This document shows positions 5,854 to 6,228 of a DNA stretch of 6,228 nucleotides, in pieces (positions within the stretch are counted from its first letter, which is position 1; every line of letters begins with the position of its first letter). Under the pieces are notes generated by a model that saw nothing but the letters and a program-made list of their open reading frames with translations, made no database searches and was not told the origin of the DNA. Location of the stretch: NCBI GenBank assembly GCA_030668025.1, contig DAOUUT010000225.1, positions 1 through 6,228 on the forward strand. Reading direction: 5' to 3'. The translations under genes were made by a program, and so were the position numbers. The DNA comes from Promethearchaeota archaeon. GTDB taxonomy: Archaea > Asgardarchaeota > Lokiarchaeia > Sigynarchaeales > SOKP01.

Positions 5854-6228
5854 TTACTTTAGACTAATTACCACATGTCCCTTTTTGCGTCCTGTTTCAA
5901 CATACATGTGGGCCTCGGCAGTCTGCTCCAGCGAATAACTTCTATCTATGACCGATGTTATCTTCCCTCCCTCAATAAGCTCTTTAAGGAAGAGTAAATC
6001 TTCAGTCTTAGGGTACGTTGCCCCAGATATCACTTTCTTGCTGCTTTTCTTTGAAATCTTTCGCCCTCGAATAATTGATGACAGCCCAGGGTTAGCTATA
6101 AGATAGCATCCGTTTTCCTTTAGCGAACTTATACTACCTGAAAACGAACTCTTGCTTACCAAGTCAAGAATAAAATCATAGGTCTCATCGCTTTTGGTGA
6201 AATCTTCTTGAGTGTAATCAATAACCCG
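5854..6228 (-). CDS. NAD(P)-dependent alcohol dehydrogenase / quinone-oxidoreductase-like protein, C-terminal part
   Basis: The last 124 residues of a medium-chain dehydrogenase/reductase; the family is usually about 320-340 residues, so the N-terminal GroES-like catalytic domain and most of the cofactor-binding fold lie beyond the right edge. The frame is open to base 6228; the TTG at 6162-6160 is an internal leucine codon, not the start. Visible family landmarks are VIDYTQEDF (end of the Rossmann half), YDFILDLV, SSLKENGCYLIANPG, the DLLFLKELIEGGKITSVIDR helix-strand unit, the SLEQTAEAHMYVETG motif and the closing strand KKGHVVISL. This fits the zinc-independent-looking quinone oxidoreductase branch that reduces alkenals, quinones or related carbonyls with NAD(P)H, but substrate cannot be fixed from this half. 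One oddity is S for the usual G in the V-[GS]-K turn. A hand count gives about 41% G+C for 5881-6228, higher than the neighbouring genes. Confidence 0.88.
   Translation of the reverse strand, partial: RVIDYTQEDFTKSDETYDFILDLVSKSSFSGSISSLKENGCYLIANPGLSSIIRGRKISKKSSKKVISGATYPKTEDLLFLKELIEGGKITSVIDRSYSLEQTAEAHMYVETGRKKGHVVISLK

Noticed and set aside
6160..6162. TTG as a start codon for a 102-residue protein
   Set aside because: The frame is open upstream to the window edge and the 22 preceding residues (RVIDYTQEDF... YDFILD) match the dehydrogenase family, so this is an internal codon.
1..6228. CRISPR arrays, tRNA or rRNA genes, insertion sequences, toxin-antitoxin or defence operons
   Set aside because: I saw no regularly spaced repeats, no cloverleaf-like or conserved rRNA sequence, no transposase, and no gene pair of the relevant types on either strand.

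Overview
The window is AT-rich (roughly one third G+C by eye) and most likely comes from an archaeon, possibly an Asgard-type (Lokiarchaeota-like) genome. The signs are TATA-like elements about 25-35 bases before start codons, starts with little or no Shine-Dalgarno sequence, short genes in shifting orientations with few obvious operons, and a histidine kinase whose middle domain looks like the longin/roadblock fold that is unusually common in Asgard archaea. This placement is inference; no rRNA or other marker gene is present, and an AT-rich bacterium is not excluded.

Layout from left to right. (1) 1-554, minus strand: 5' part of an endonuclease V gene (deoxyinosine repair), running off the left edge. 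(2) 555-617: short divergent promoter region. (3) 618-1208, plus: complete SAM-dependent O-methyltransferase of the catechol/caffeoyl-CoA type. (4) 1209-1286: convergent terminator region. (5) 1287-3167, minus: complete 626-residue sensor histidine kinase with seven membrane segments, a longin-like cytoplasmic domain, a coiled coil and a HisKA/HATPase core, with no receiver domain and no neighbouring response regulator. (6) 3168-3524: a 357-base divergent intergenic region without a gene but with several perfect inverted repeats. (7) 3525-5594, plus: complete cytoplasmic glycoside hydrolase family 3 enzyme with all main catalytic residues visible. (8) 5595-5853: decayed ground holding a probable short-chain dehydrogenase fragment on the plus strand and an unassigned C-terminal-like tail on the minus strand. 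(9) 5854-6228, minus: C-terminal part of a zinc-type/quinone-oxidoreductase-like alcohol dehydrogenase, running off the right edge.

The genes do not form one pathway. The only suggestive pair is the sensor kinase and the GH3 enzyme, which are divergent and share the palindrome-rich intergenic region; co-regulation, for example sugar-responsive, is possible but unproven. I see no CRISPR array, tRNA, rRNA, insertion sequence or clear new multi-gene system. The most unusual items are the 7TM-longin-histidine kinase, the hairpin in front of its start codon, and the two gene relics between the GH3 and dehydrogenase genes.
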